From NCBI RefSeq assembly GCF_037076425.1, contig NZ_AP028127.1:1580001-1644000 (forward strand): DNA of 64,000 bases. Direction: 5' to 3'. The translations under genes and the position numbers were made by a program. The notes below the pieces were generated by a model. It searched no databases, was not told where the DNA came from, and saw nothing but the letters and a program-made list of their open reading frames with translations. This document shows, one piece after another, positions 1-7,693 of the stretch. The first letter of the stretch is position 1, and each line of letters begins with the position of its first letter. Source of the stretch: Turicibacter faecis (GTDB lineage Bacteria; Bacillota_I; Bacilli_A; MOL361; Turicibacteraceae).

Positions 1-66
1 CCAGGGTAACCGGTTCTTCGATCCAATTAAGTGATTCTGATCAAAGGCAACAATCAAGGAAATCAT
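1..66 (-). CDS. folA: Dihydrofolate reductase, N-terminal 22 codons only
   Basis: Reading leftward from the ATG at 66, the frame stays open to the window edge and gives a start of the form MISLIVAFDQN, then HLIGSKNRLPW. This is the classic DHFR N-terminus: a beta strand followed by the IG..N.LPW substrate/NADPH loop. DHFR reduces dihydrofolate to tetrahydrofolate in the cytoplasm. The start ATG overlaps the TGA stop of the upstream methyltransferase gene in an ATGA arrangement, which suggests translational coupling. The gene is cut by the window edge, so nothing can be said about the rest. The family call rests on 22 residues but the motif is very characteristic. Confidence 0.85.
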   Translation of the reverse strand, partial: MISLIVAFDQNHLIGSKNRLPW

Positions 67-872
67 AGGCTGTCCGCCTTCTTATTCATGTCCTCAATCT
101 CAATCACACCATAAAAAAAGTGACGCTTTTGATTTTGTCGAGAAATAGTAAACCCGAGCTTTTCAATGATAGGATTTTTATAACCCGATTTTACTACTAC
201 GCGTTTTTTAGCGACACGAATGGCCTCCTTCACATGGTCCTCCGTCATCACATCATAAGCAACGACCGGCTTAATGACTTTAATGCCCTGAGAACTTTCT
301 ACAGAATGATGAAACATAAAATCAAAATAAACGACATCGAAGGCATCATTTTCACAAGTGCGCAAATAATCTAAATTATCTGCTCGCACTAAAGAAACTC
401 GGTCAATCAGCGCCTTCCACTCCGGCTTTTCATACGCTGCAAAATAAGTAAGTCCTTCCCTAACCAAAACAAATAATGGGAAGCTTTTTTCTAATGACAC
501 CACTTTCCCCTGTGGTCCTACTTGATAATTAGCTACGAGCGTATCGCTTGCTAGTCCTAGCGTACAATCTAAAAAACTCATCCCCTCTTTAAGGCCACAT
601 GCCGTAACTAAGCTATCCGTTTGCCCACGTTCAAGCTGTTTAATACGGTGCATTGCCATATTAGGGTGGAAAAAGACCTCTTCTTGACCTTTCTCATAGT
701 AACTCAACCCTCTTTGGTTATTCACCACAAATAGTTGAGAATCCAAAGAATCAAGTAATGACTTTACGGTTTTTTTTCTTCTTGGCACAAACGGAATCGA
801 TAAATCATCTGCGAGGTGTTTTGCCCTTTGAACTAATTCCGCTGTTTCATCAAATGCTGTTGTAACAATCAC
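63..872 (-). CDS. Putative class I SAM-dependent methyltransferase (RsmJ/YpiP-like)
   Basis: A 269-residue cytoplasmic protein. Residues 98-112 (MSFLDCTLGLASD) form a glycine-rich SAM-binding motif I with the C-T-L-G-L-A-S-D pattern of the RsmJ-like SAM_MT family. VVSLEKS near 124-130 supplies the acidic end of strand 2, and VVYFDFMFH near 180-188 sits where the family has its D-P-x-F/Y catalytic motif. RsmJ methylates 16S rRNA in enterobacteria; the role of the Gram-positive relatives is not settled, so no substrate is assigned. The start is a GTG behind AGTGGTGATAAG. It overlaps folA by four bases and is therefore probably co-transcribed with it. The N-terminal 60 residues, basic around 30-40, are unassigned. 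Confidence 0.7.
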   Translation of the reverse strand: MIVTTAFDETAELVQRAKHLADDLSIPFVPRRKKTVKSLLDSLDSQLFVVNNQRGLSYYEKGQEEVFFHPNMAMHRIKQLERGQTDSLVTACGLKEGMSFLDCTLGLASDTLVANYQVGPQGKVVSLEKSFPLFVLVREGLTYFAAYEKPEWKALIDRVSLVRADNLDYLRTCENDAFDVVYFDFMFHHSVESSQGIKVIKPVVAYDVMTEDHVKEAIRVAKKRVVVKSGYKNPIIEKLGFTISRQNQKRHFFYGVIEIEDMNKKADSL

Positions 873-954
873 CTTATCACCACTCTTTTTAAACTCTTAT
901 CTTCTTATTGTGACAGATAACAGGCAAGAGTTCAAGTTGTTTTAGATGGGAACT

Positions 955-985
955 AAAAAATCGTCCTTTTACTGGACGATTTTTT
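955..985 (-). terminator. Rho-independent terminator of ssb
   Basis: The stem AAAATCGTCC/GGACGATTTT encloses a short loop and is flanked by A and T runs. It lies just after the ssb stop on the minus strand and could work in both directions. Confidence 0.8.
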
Positions 986-988
986 CAT

Positions 989-1372
989 TTATACCGAAGC
1001 TTCCTCCACTTTCATCTCTGTTAGTTCACTACTTTCTTTTATCGTTGATGTTTTCGTTTGAATAAACGATACCTTTTCTGCCACTACCTCGACCACCCGC
1101 AATGACTTATGATTAGGAATTTCATAAGTTTTGTGAACTAACCTTCCTTTAATTCCAATAATCGCACCTTTTCCACAATATTCTACCACGTTATGTGCTA
1201 AACCTTCCCACAAACTTACATTGATAAAATCAGTCTCATATTCGCCCGTCACTGAGTTTTTAAATGAACGATGAACCGCTAATGTTACCGTCGTCACTCG
1301 TTTCCCTTCCTGAGTCTCCATTAATTCCGGTTGACGGACTACCCGTCCAACTAAAACAACATTATTAAGCAT
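989..1372 (-). CDS. Single-stranded DNA-binding protein (SSB family)
   Basis: An OB-fold protein of about 127 residues. It opens with M-L-N-N-V-V-L-V-G-R, the SSB signature start, followed by strand patterns typical of bacterial SSB (TTVTLAVHRSFKN, TDFINVSLWEGLA, IIGIKGRLVHKTYE). SSBs coat single-stranded DNA in replication, repair and, for SsbB-type paralogues, natural transformation. The protein is shorter than replicative SsbA (about 170 residues) and ends in EEASV, without the acidic DDxPF tip used to recruit partner proteins. It is therefore probably an auxiliary SsbB-like form. A TTG directly upstream could extend it by one codon, but ATG at 1372 has the better spacing from AAAGGAGAA. 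It is monocistronic with its own terminator. Confidence 0.85.
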   Translation of the reverse strand: MLNNVVLVGRVVRQPELMETQEGKRVTTVTLAVHRSFKNSVTGEYETDFINVSLWEGLAHNVVEYCGKGAIIGIKGRLVHKTYEIPNHKSLRVVEVVAEKVSFIQTKTSTIKESSELTEMKVEEASV

Positions 1373-1548
1373 CAATATTCTCCTTTATTTTGTGTCTTCA
1401 TCTAACTATACGCAAAAAAACGACGATTTCCTTTTTTAATTTAACCTTTTTTATTCACTTCGTTCTCATAGGCTAAAAATTATTGAAAACGTATTCTGTC
1501 GATTTTTCTGCAAAGGACACAAAAAAGACATATTTTCTTGTCGAATTT

Positions 1549-1557
1549 TGATATAAT
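1549..1557 (+). promoter_or_regulatory. Extended -10 promoter for the candidate small RNA
   Basis: TGATATAAT is a perfect extended -10 element (TG-N-TATAAT). No good -35 lies 17 bases upstream, as is common for extended -10 promoters. The predicted start is near 1563, exactly where the first hairpin of the RNA begins. Confidence 0.55.
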
Positions 1558-1563
1558 AACAAC

Positions 1564-1766
1564 TGTATTCATGAACATCCCCCCCCGTTCATGTAATACA
1601 TTCCTTTCATTATTGTTTTTCATTCCATTTTTTAATTTTTACATCCCCTCATCAAACAAATGTATTGGGTTAAATTTTAACAAACTTTTTTTGTTAAAAT
1701 TCCAAAAACCTTATACTATTCCCCTCTGGGAGAATTAGTGCCCCCCACTAATTCTCCCCTTTTTTT
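1564..1766 (+). ncRNA. Candidate small regulatory RNA with C-rich loops
   Basis: A non-coding stretch on the plus strand with RNA-gene architecture. A perfect extended -10 is followed by hairpin 1 (1564-1600), whose 12-13 bp stem has a one-base bulge and whose loop carries eight C residues (1579-1586). A U/C-rich unpaired middle contains UCCCCUC near 1644. Hairpin 2 spans 1674-1700 (11 bp stem). UCCCCUC recurs near 1720, and the element ends in a 13-bp terminator hairpin (1728-1758) with a C-only loop and a U run. Exposed UCCCC motifs are the seed type of firmicute sRNAs such as staphylococcal RsaE, which pair with Shine-Dalgarno sequences (established for that family). A 66-codon open frame crosses the region, but it has no ribosome site and ends inside the terminator. 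That the RNA is expressed is an inference. Confidence 0.6.
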
Positions 1767-1824
1767 ATTTTCCTGACTAAATCTATTAAAATGCAACCTT
1801 TTGATAGGATGAAATAAATCTAAA

Positions 1825-1850
1825 AAAAAGCTCTCATATGAGAGCTTTTT
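1825..1850 (-). terminator. Terminator of the M16 peptidase operon
   Basis: The perfect palindrome AAAAGCTCTCATATGAGAGCTTTT has T runs on both sides. It overlaps the last codons of the downstream peptidase gene. Confidence 0.85.
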
Positions 1851-3138
1851 ACGATTGTTTAGGGAGTAATTTAAATGTGCTCATGCGATCTTCAATAAAA
1901 TATTCTTTCGCAATCGTTTGCAAATCTTGTAAACTTAACTCCTCTAAAATATCTAAGATTGAGAATAATTGAACACCATTAAAAGCATATTGTGTAAATT
2001 GATTTGCAATAAACTCAACTGAGTTTAAAGCTGATAGGAAGCGTCCAACTTTTTTATTTTTAATTCGTGTAAATTCAGACTCATCAATTGACATGGTTGG
2101 AATGGTTAAAAGCTTATCCTTAATACTTTTAGCCAATTCATCAGGGTAGCGTGTATCCCCTCCGACAATTGAAAATCCAAATGATAACTCACAATTTGTC
2201 TCATATGAGAACGTATCATTAATATAGCCTTTATCTAATAATTCTTCGTAGTACGTCGATGAACTACCAAATACTAAATCAAAGATAATATCTAATGCAA
2301 CTTCTTTTTTCAATAACGCACGTCCATCCTGATCGACGCTTGCATCTTTTACCCCAACAAATACTTTTGCTGTCCCAACTTCCATCTCCAACGTGCTTTC
2401 CTCACGAAAAACTTGTGGATTTTCTTTCGGATACTCACGAGGAATTGGGTCTTCTTTTTGATAATCTTTTTTCGCTTGATTTTCACGAACAAGTGCCATC
2501 ATTTCTTCAACATCAAAATCCCCGATTACAAATAAAAGCATATTTGATGGGTGATAGAATGTATGATAACATTCGTATAATAATTCAGCCGTAATGGGTT
2601 GAATCGACTCAACCGTTCCGGCAATATCAATTCTCACGGGATGAGTTTTAAACATGTTTCCAATGATTTCATAATATGCTCGAAAATCGGGATTATCATC
2701 GTACATCTTAATCTCTTGTGCAATAATTCCTTTTTCTTTTTCAACGGTTTGCTCCGTAAAATAAGGAGATTGGACAAAGTCGATGAGCGTCGTCAAATTC
2801 TCTTTTAAATCACTCGTACATGAAAATAAATAACAAGTTCTTGTAAACGATGTAAATGCATTAGACGAGGCACTATGTGCAGAAAATTTTTCAAACACAT
2901 CATAATCTTCTTTTTCAAACATTTTATGTTCAAGGAAGTGAGCAATTCCATCAGGCACTAATCTCATCTCATCTTGACCAATTGGAATAAAATGATTATC
3001 AATTGAACCGTATTTAGTCGTAAATGTCGCAAATGACTTATTAAAACCTGGCTTTGGAAGCATGTAAACTTCTAATCCATTTTCTAATTGTTCATAATAT
3101 AATTTTTCTTTTAATTGAGGAAACTCTTTAAATTCCAT
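1849..3138 (-). CDS. ymfH: M16 zinc metallopeptidase, catalytic partner (YmfH-like)
   Basis: A 429-residue member of the insulinase/pitrilysin-like M16 family. The inverted zinc motif H-F-L-E-H is at residues 67-71 and the third ligand glutamate at about 142 (IIAQEI), so the active site is complete. The protein has two M16 halves: the N-terminal catalytic half, and a C-terminal half from about 230 with the R/Y-type substrate-binding motif around TYYEELLDKGYIND. It belongs to the class of short M16 proteins that act as pairs of one active and one inactive subunit in bacteria. Its ATG overlaps the stop of the upstream inactive partner (TAATG), a strong sign of a stoichiometric heterodimer. The physiological substrate is unknown. 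Confidence 0.85.
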   Translation of the reverse strand: MEFKEFPQLKEKLYYEQLENGLEVYMLPKPGFNKSFATFTTKYGSIDNHFIPIGQDEMRLVPDGIAHFLEHKMFEKEDYDVFEKFSAHSASSNAFTSFTRTCYLFSCTSDLKENLTTLIDFVQSPYFTEQTVEKEKGIIAQEIKMYDDNPDFRAYYEIIGNMFKTHPVRIDIAGTVESIQPITAELLYECYHTFYHPSNMLLFVIGDFDVEEMMALVRENQAKKDYQKEDPIPREYPKENPQVFREESTLEMEVGTAKVFVGVKDASVDQDGRALLKKEVALDIIFDLVFGSSSTYYEELLDKGYINDTFSYETNCELSFGFSIVGGDTRYPDELAKSIKDKLLTIPTMSIDESEFTRIKNKKVGRFLSALNSVEFIANQFTQYAFNGVQLFSILDILEELSLQDLQTIAKEYFIEDRMSTFKLLPKQS

Positions 3139-4412
3139 TACTCGGCCACCTCTTTTCCTGTTAAGAAGAAGACTGTATCCTCTTTAATTTTTTTGGCTAC
3201 TGCAACAACTTGCTCAGCTGTCACGGCATTCACCGCTGCTACCCATTCTTCAACACTTAATGGATGTTTTAATAATTTATTTAATGCTTCGTGAGCCATC
3301 ATTCCTGAAGCTTGATCCATAGATTCTAATTTTGAATTAATTAAAGATTTTTTCGCTAAGTCTATTTCTTTCTCACTAAAATTACCAGACACCATATCTT
3401 TTAATTGCTCATCAATGATTTTAAGAGCCTTGTCATAATTTTGTGACTCAATCCCTGAGTATACATACATGACTCCTTTATAATTATCTAAGCGAGAGGC
3501 ACAGTAATAACAAAGCGATTCCTTCTCACGCACATTCATAAACAATTTCGAGTGCGCATATCCTCCAAAAATTCCATTGAATACGAGCAATGGTAAATAA
3601 TCATCATCGTCGATTCGTGTATGCGTACGATATCCGATATTTAATTTACCTTGTGAAATATCTTGAACCTCTTTAATGACCTTCACTTCTTGGATGACTT
3701 TATCTTCATGATCAATAACTTCTTGATTGACGCTTCGGTGAGCAAAGTTAAACTGTTTACTAAATATTTCATAAACATGTTGTGGGTCAATGTCCCCAAC
3801 AACTGCAACGCTAACTTGGTTATTGTTTAACATTTCCTCATACGTTTTCATTAAATTTTTCCCGTTAATTTCAGCTAAATCATCGGCATATCCAATCGAA
3901 TTGATACTAAACGTCTCACCTTGACACATGTTTTCAACGAGCTTTTGTAAAGAATATGAGACTTTATCATCATAAATCGACTCAATATATTCTTTTAATA
4001 AACGTTTTTCAATGTCAACCACTTGCTCCTTAAAAGCACCATCTACCAGCAATGGCTTTAAGATAACTTCTTTTAAAAGCGCGACTCCCTCTTCTAGTAA
4101 AGGCTCTTGGTGACCTAAAAATTTCTCATTTGCTAAAGAAAGATAGAATTTAATATTATGCGTTTTCCCTCTTTTCTCAACTGTCGTTGATAACGAAGCT
4201 CCATAGAGCGATTCTAGGTAAGTATTTAACGCCTTTTTCGAAGGATATTTCTCTGTTGCCCCACGTAAAACATAAGGTAATAATGAACGCTTCGTCACTG
4301 TGTCACGATTGATCTCCGACTGGAATGAAACTGAAATAAGATTCGTTTTAAATTTATCCGTTTTTATTGTTGTTAAAGTATAACCTAAATCATCAAATTG
4401 ACGAACTTCCAT
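3138..4412 (-). CDS. ymfF: M16 peptidase-like inactive partner (YmfF-like)
   Basis: About 425 residues, with start ATG at 4412 behind a clear GGTGG site. A longer frame continues upstream to 4532 but has no ribosome site and its extra 40 residues do not look like M16. The N-terminal half follows the M16 fold but has LPYVLRGATEKYP where the active partner has HFLEH, so the zinc site is absent. The C-terminal half keeps a recognisable M16 region (GGYAHSKLFMNVREKESLCYY), including the R-E-K-x-S-L-x-Y motif. It most likely forms the substrate chamber with the YmfH-like product encoded immediately downstream with overlapping stop and start codons. Confidence 0.82.
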   Translation of the reverse strand: MEVRQFDDLGYTLTTIKTDKFKTNLISVSFQSEINRDTVTKRSLLPYVLRGATEKYPSKKALNTYLESLYGASLSTTVEKRGKTHNIKFYLSLANEKFLGHQEPLLEEGVALLKEVILKPLLVDGAFKEQVVDIEKRLLKEYIESIYDDKVSYSLQKLVENMCQGETFSINSIGYADDLAEINGKNLMKTYEEMLNNNQVSVAVVGDIDPQHVYEIFSKQFNFAHRSVNQEVIDHEDKVIQEVKVIKEVQDISQGKLNIGYRTHTRIDDDDYLPLLVFNGIFGGYAHSKLFMNVREKESLCYYCASRLDNYKGVMYVYSGIESQNYDKALKIIDEQLKDMVSGNFSEKEIDLAKKSLINSKLESMDQASGMMAHEALNKLLKHPLSVEEWVAAVNAVTAEQVVAVAKKIKEDTVFFLTGKEVAE

Positions 4413-4690
4413 AGAGTCACCACCTATTTTTCTAATATGAATTAATACACGTATGTTTTGAAGAGAATTCGGCCATTTTATTAGTCCATTGATTGTTGTT
4501 AACAAAAAAAGCCATTTTAAACTAGTGGGCACACCTCACCTAAATCTCTTCAGATTTTCCTCATTAAACACGATAGAGTACACGTTAAAACTCACTCTTT
4601 CACTATTTTATGATTTGTTGCCTTCTTTTAGTCAGAACTTTCACTCTTTTTTAAAATTTTTCTTTTCATAAACATTCTTAAACTTGATAC
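4413..4690 (-). other. Non-coding gap upstream of the M16 operon
   Basis: About 280 bases with no supported gene. A TTAACA-N16-TAAAAT arrangement can be read on the minus strand near 4455-4500 as a possible promoter for the M16 pair. Nothing else stands out. Confidence 0.35.
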
Positions 4691-4723
4691 AAAAAGAACA
4701 ACCCCTTAGAGGTTGTTCTTTTT
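4691..4723 (-). terminator. Terminator of deoC-deoD
   Basis: Stem AAAGAACAACC/GGTTGTTCTTT with a six- to seven-base loop and flanking A/T runs, nine bases after the deoD stop. Confidence 0.85.
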
Positions 4724-4731
4724 AATTAAGA

Positions 4732-5442
4732 TTACGCTAACTCTAATGCAATCTCCATCATTTGCGTAAACGTATTTTGACGTTCTTCTGGAGTCGTTGC
4801 TTCATGTGTCACTAATGAGTCAGAAACAGTTAATAAACATAGCGCATTAACTCCTGCATAAGCCGCATTCATATATAAGGCAGCAGCCTCCATTTCAACC
4901 CCCATAACGCCCATTGCGCCCCATTTTTTCCATGAGTCTTTTTGAGCGTCATAGAATGTATCTGAAGATAAAATGTTTCCTACTTTAACTTCGATTCCTT
5001 TTTCTTTTGCAACATTTACAGCTTTATTTAATAATTCCCATGAGGCAATAGGTGCGTATGTTCCTGGAAGCTCATATTGAGCCGCATAGTTTGAATTTGT
5101 ACAAGCACCCATTCCAATTAATACGTCACGAATTTTAACATCTTCACGGATAGCCCCACAAGAGCCAATACGAATTAAATTTTTCACACCGTAAAAGTGA
5201 ATTAATTCATAAGAGTAAATACCAATTGAAGGGATCCCCATTCCAGAACCCATTACAGAGATTTTTTTCCCTTTATAAGTTCCTGTATACCCAAACATAT
5301 TACGAACAGTATTAAACTGTACCACGTCTTCTAAATACGTGTCGGCAATAAATTTAGCACGTAAAGGGTCTCCTGGTAATAAAATAGTTTCGGCAATTAA
5401 GCCAGGTTCACTACATTGAATATGCGGTGTAGGAATTGTCAT
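4732..5442 (-). CDS. deoD: Purine-nucleoside phosphorylase, DeoD type
   Basis: A 236-residue cytosolic hexameric-type phosphorylase that splits purine (deoxy)ribonucleosides with phosphate into base and (deoxy)ribose-1-phosphate. The order of motifs is that of DeoD: TPH start, [12 protein letters not shown] phosphate-binding loop, [23 protein letters not shown], then [10 protein letters not shown] (sugar-binding Met-Glu) and LLTVSDSL with the catalytic Asp. Length is normal. It follows deoC with a 29-base gap and has its own AAGGAG site. With deoC it forms a deoxynucleoside catabolism operon: DeoD releases deoxyribose-1-phosphate and DeoC splits deoxyribose-5-phosphate. The mutase DeoB that joins the steps is not in the window. 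Confidence 0.95.
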   Translation of the reverse strand: MTIPTPHIQCSEPGLIAETILLPGDPLRAKFIADTYLEDVVQFNTVRNMFGYTGTYKGKKISVMGSGMGIPSIGIYSYELIHFYGVKNLIRIGSCGAIREDVKIRDVLIGMGACTNSNYAAQYELPGTYAPIASWELLNKAVNVAKEKGIEVKVGNILSSDTFYDAQKDSWKKWGAMGVMGVEMEAAALYMNAAYAGVNALCLLTVSDSLVTHEATTPEERQNTFTQMMEIALELA

Positions 5443-5471
5443 AAATCTCGCTCCTTACTTATGTATAAATT

Positions 5472-6134
5472 TTAGTATGCTGTCGTATTATCTTTTCCTT
5501 GAACTAAAGCAACTCCACCTGAAGTACCAATACGGTTTGCTCCGGCTTCTACCATCGCTTTCATATCATCTGATGTACGAACACCACCAGCTGCTTTTAC
5601 ACCTACAGTTTCTCCAACTGTTTGACGCATTAAACGCACATCTTCAACAGTTGCTCCGCCAGTTGAGAATCCAGTTGATGTCTTCACAAAGTGGGCACCT
5701 GCTTTCACTGACATCTGGCAAGCTTTTACTTTTTCTTCATCTGTTAATAAACAAGCTTCAATAATTACTTTAACTAGTGTACCGTTGGCTGCATCAACGA
5801 CACTTTTTACATCTTCGTACACTAATTCCCAGTCACCATCTTTCGCTGCACCAATATTGATAACCATATCAATCTCAGTTGCCCCTGCTTCAATGGCACA
5901 CTTTGTTTCGAATGCTTTAACTTCTTTAAACGTTGCCCCTAAAGGAAATCCAACAACTGTACAAACCTTTACGTCTGTTCCTTTTAACTGATCGGCACAT
6001 AATGAAACCCACGTTGGATTTACACAAACAGAAGCAAAATCATGCGCTTTTGCCTCTTCACATAACGCTAAAATTTGCGCCTTCGTTGTTTCAGGTTTTA
6101 AAACAGTATGATCGATATATTTACTCGCCTTCAT
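5472..6134 (-). CDS. deoC: Deoxyribose-phosphate aldolase
   Basis: A 220-residue class I aldolase (TIM barrel) that cleaves 2-deoxyribose-5-phosphate to glyceraldehyde-3-phosphate and acetaldehyde. The Schiff-base lysine is K151 in [15 protein letters not shown], the second essential lysine is K180 in [11 protein letters not shown], and ASVCVNP and VVGFPLG are the usual family blocks. I set the start at ATG 6134 because GGAGGT lies five bases upstream; an upstream in-frame extension of nine codons lacks a site. It is the first gene of the deo pair and is preceded by an extended -10 promoter. No DeoR gene is nearby. Confidence 0.95.
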   Translation of the reverse strand: MKASKYIDHTVLKPETTKAQILALCEEAKAHDFASVCVNPTWVSLCADQLKGTDVKVCTVVGFPLGATFKEVKAFETKCAIEAGATEIDMVINIGAAKDGDWELVYEDVKSVVDAANGTLVKVIIEACLLTDEEKVKACQMSVKAGAHFVKTSTGFSTGGATVEDVRLMRQTVGETVGVKAAGGVRTSDDMKAMVEAGANRIGTSGGVALVQGKDNTTAY

Positions 6135-6202
6135 AAGGTACCTCCTCATTACATTGATCAAAAACGATCTAAGCCTTCTTTAGTATAGCTGAAGTTTGAA
6201 AG

Positions 6203-6211
6203 ATTATATCA
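6203..6211 (-). promoter_or_regulatory. Probable deo operon promoter (extended -10)
   Basis: TGATATAAT on the minus strand gives a transcription start near 6196, about 60 bases before deoC. No convincing -35 is seen. Confidence 0.45.
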
Positions 6212-6261
6212 AAAAATAAAAATATTCTTTGTTCTGTTCATTTTCCCGTCTTTTAAAATAA

Positions 6262-6302
6262 AAAAATGAAGACGTCTTACAAACAACACACGCTTCATTT
6301 TA
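6262..6302 (-). terminator. Terminator of the AI-2E permease gene
   Basis: On the minus strand, stem AAAATGAAG/CTTCATTTT with a large loop is followed by a T-rich tract. Confidence 0.55.
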
Positions 6303-6368
6303 CCAAAAAACGTTTTATTTTAAAACAATTATTACAAAATAATTACAAAATCCGCCTAAGTCTTCCAC

Positions 6369-7454
6369 CTATTTAGTTCCCCGTTTTATCTGAATCGCGT
6401 ACGTCACTAACGTCCGTCCGACAAGAAAGACAGGAATTGCAAAAAAGATTCCCATCAGACCAAAAAAGCTTCCCGCAAGCATCATTAAAATCATAATAAA
6501 CAGAGGGTGCATATCTAAATTTCTACCAATAATAAAAGGTTGTAAAAAATTCCCCTCGATTGCCTGTAAAATTCCTAAAATAATAATTACAACAATGACC
6601 TTATTCCACGAAATAGACAATGCAAAGATAATAACTGGAATCGCACCGATAAATGGTCCAATGAACGGAATAAAATCGGTAAGACCGATTAAAAACCCAA
6701 ATAATAAAGCATAATCAATGCCTGCAAACATTAAGAGGACTGTTGCAATCAAAGACACACAGACCATCACTAAAAAGACCCCTCGAATATATTCACCTAG
6801 CGACCGATCTAAAAGTTGTGAAATTCTCACGACATGAGGACGATATTGACTAGGAAAAACTCCGACCAATCCTTTAACTATTTTTTCATAATCCTTTAAG
6901 AAGTAAAATAATGCAATTGGTACGATGACAATAAACATGAGCGAACCTATAATGGAGAAAATTAAATTAAAGGTAAAGCTACTTACTTCCTGAATGTGTT
7001 CAGAAATTGCCCCCATCCAAGAAGGATACTGACTAAAAAAGAACTCACTTAAATGAAGCCCCATCTCATGATCAAAAAGAAGTAATTGATTTTGAATGGC
7101 CGTTAAATAGGTCGGTAAATTTAAAATTAAATCATGAACCTCGCGTATCAATGTTGGCAAAAACCAAGAAATACCTCCATATAATCCCCCAAAAACTCCC
7201 CCATAAAATAAGGTAACTGAGATTACACGAGGCAATCGTAATCGTTCTATCCATAAAATAAGCGGATGAATTAAATAGGCCAGTAAAAAGGCCACGAAAA
7301 ATGGAAATAGACTACTAAATACTTCTCCCCAAATTTTTTTCCATACGGCGGATGTCTGAATGAATAAAAATAGGATTACTAAACTGACTAAAAAGGCCAC
7401 TGAATATAAAACATAACGTATCATCCGATGATGTTTATTAAAAAATTCATCCAT
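6369..7454 (-). CDS. AI-2E family permease (UPF0118; YdbI/YueF type)
   Basis: About 361 residues with seven or eight predicted membrane segments: a pair near residues 10-70, a central extracytoplasmic stretch, and a C-terminal block. The conserved family stretch FGFLIGLTDFIPFIGPFIGAIPVIIFAL is followed by ILQAIEGNFLQPFIIGRNLDMHPL. Members were named after the TqsA autoinducer-2 exporter, but Gram-positive ones are often Na+/H+ antiporter-like or of unknown substrate, so no ligand is assigned. Start ATG 7454 follows GAGGTGATAG; the in-frame GTG nine bases earlier is part of that ribosome site. It is monocistronic. A second family member lies at 40550-41629. Confidence 0.85.
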   Translation of the reverse strand: MDEFFNKHHRMIRYVLYSVAFLVSLVILFLFIQTSAVWKKIWGEVFSSLFPFFVAFLLAYLIHPLILWIERLRLPRVISVTLFYGGVFGGLYGGISWFLPTLIREVHDLILNLPTYLTAIQNQLLLFDHEMGLHLSEFFFSQYPSWMGAISEHIQEVSSFTFNLIFSIIGSLMFIVIVPIALFYFLKDYEKIVKGLVGVFPSQYRPHVVRISQLLDRSLGEYIRGVFLVMVCVSLIATVLLMFAGIDYALLFGFLIGLTDFIPFIGPFIGAIPVIIFALSISWNKVIVVIIILGILQAIEGNFLQPFIIGRNLDMHPLFIMILMMLAGSFFGLMGIFFAIPVFLVGRTLVTYAIQIKRGTK

Positions 7455-7635
7455 CTCTATCACCTCATTAACTCAAATCATTGCTACCCTTGTCTTTATA
7501 TTATAAGTTTATCAACCTCAATTATGCTTATTTTTCTCTATATCCATAAATATCTCGTTTACTAAGGAGCACAAGCTCTTCCGATAGTCGTAAAAAAAAT
7601 TTCTACTCCATTCCCTTTTTTAATAAACATCCTTA

Positions 7636-7668
7636 TTAAAAAGGCCCCACCTGGTAAAGTAGAGCCTT
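7636..7668 (-). terminator. Terminator of the RnfD-like gene
   Basis: A ten-base stem with two G-U pairs (AAGGCTCTAC/GTGGGGCCTT), followed by TTTTT on the minus strand. Confidence 0.6.
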
Positions 7669-7693
7669 CATCTAAGTTTCAATGGCGGTGTCC

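Noticed and set aside
1538-1738. Open frame of 66 codons on the plus strand in the ssb-M16 gap
   Set aside because: It has no ribosome site, starts inside the promoter region, ends within the terminator hairpin and has low-complexity composition. The RNA interpretation fits better.
5477-6136. Plus-strand open frames opposite deoC
   Set aside because: They are antisense to a fully conserved gene and show no independent signals.
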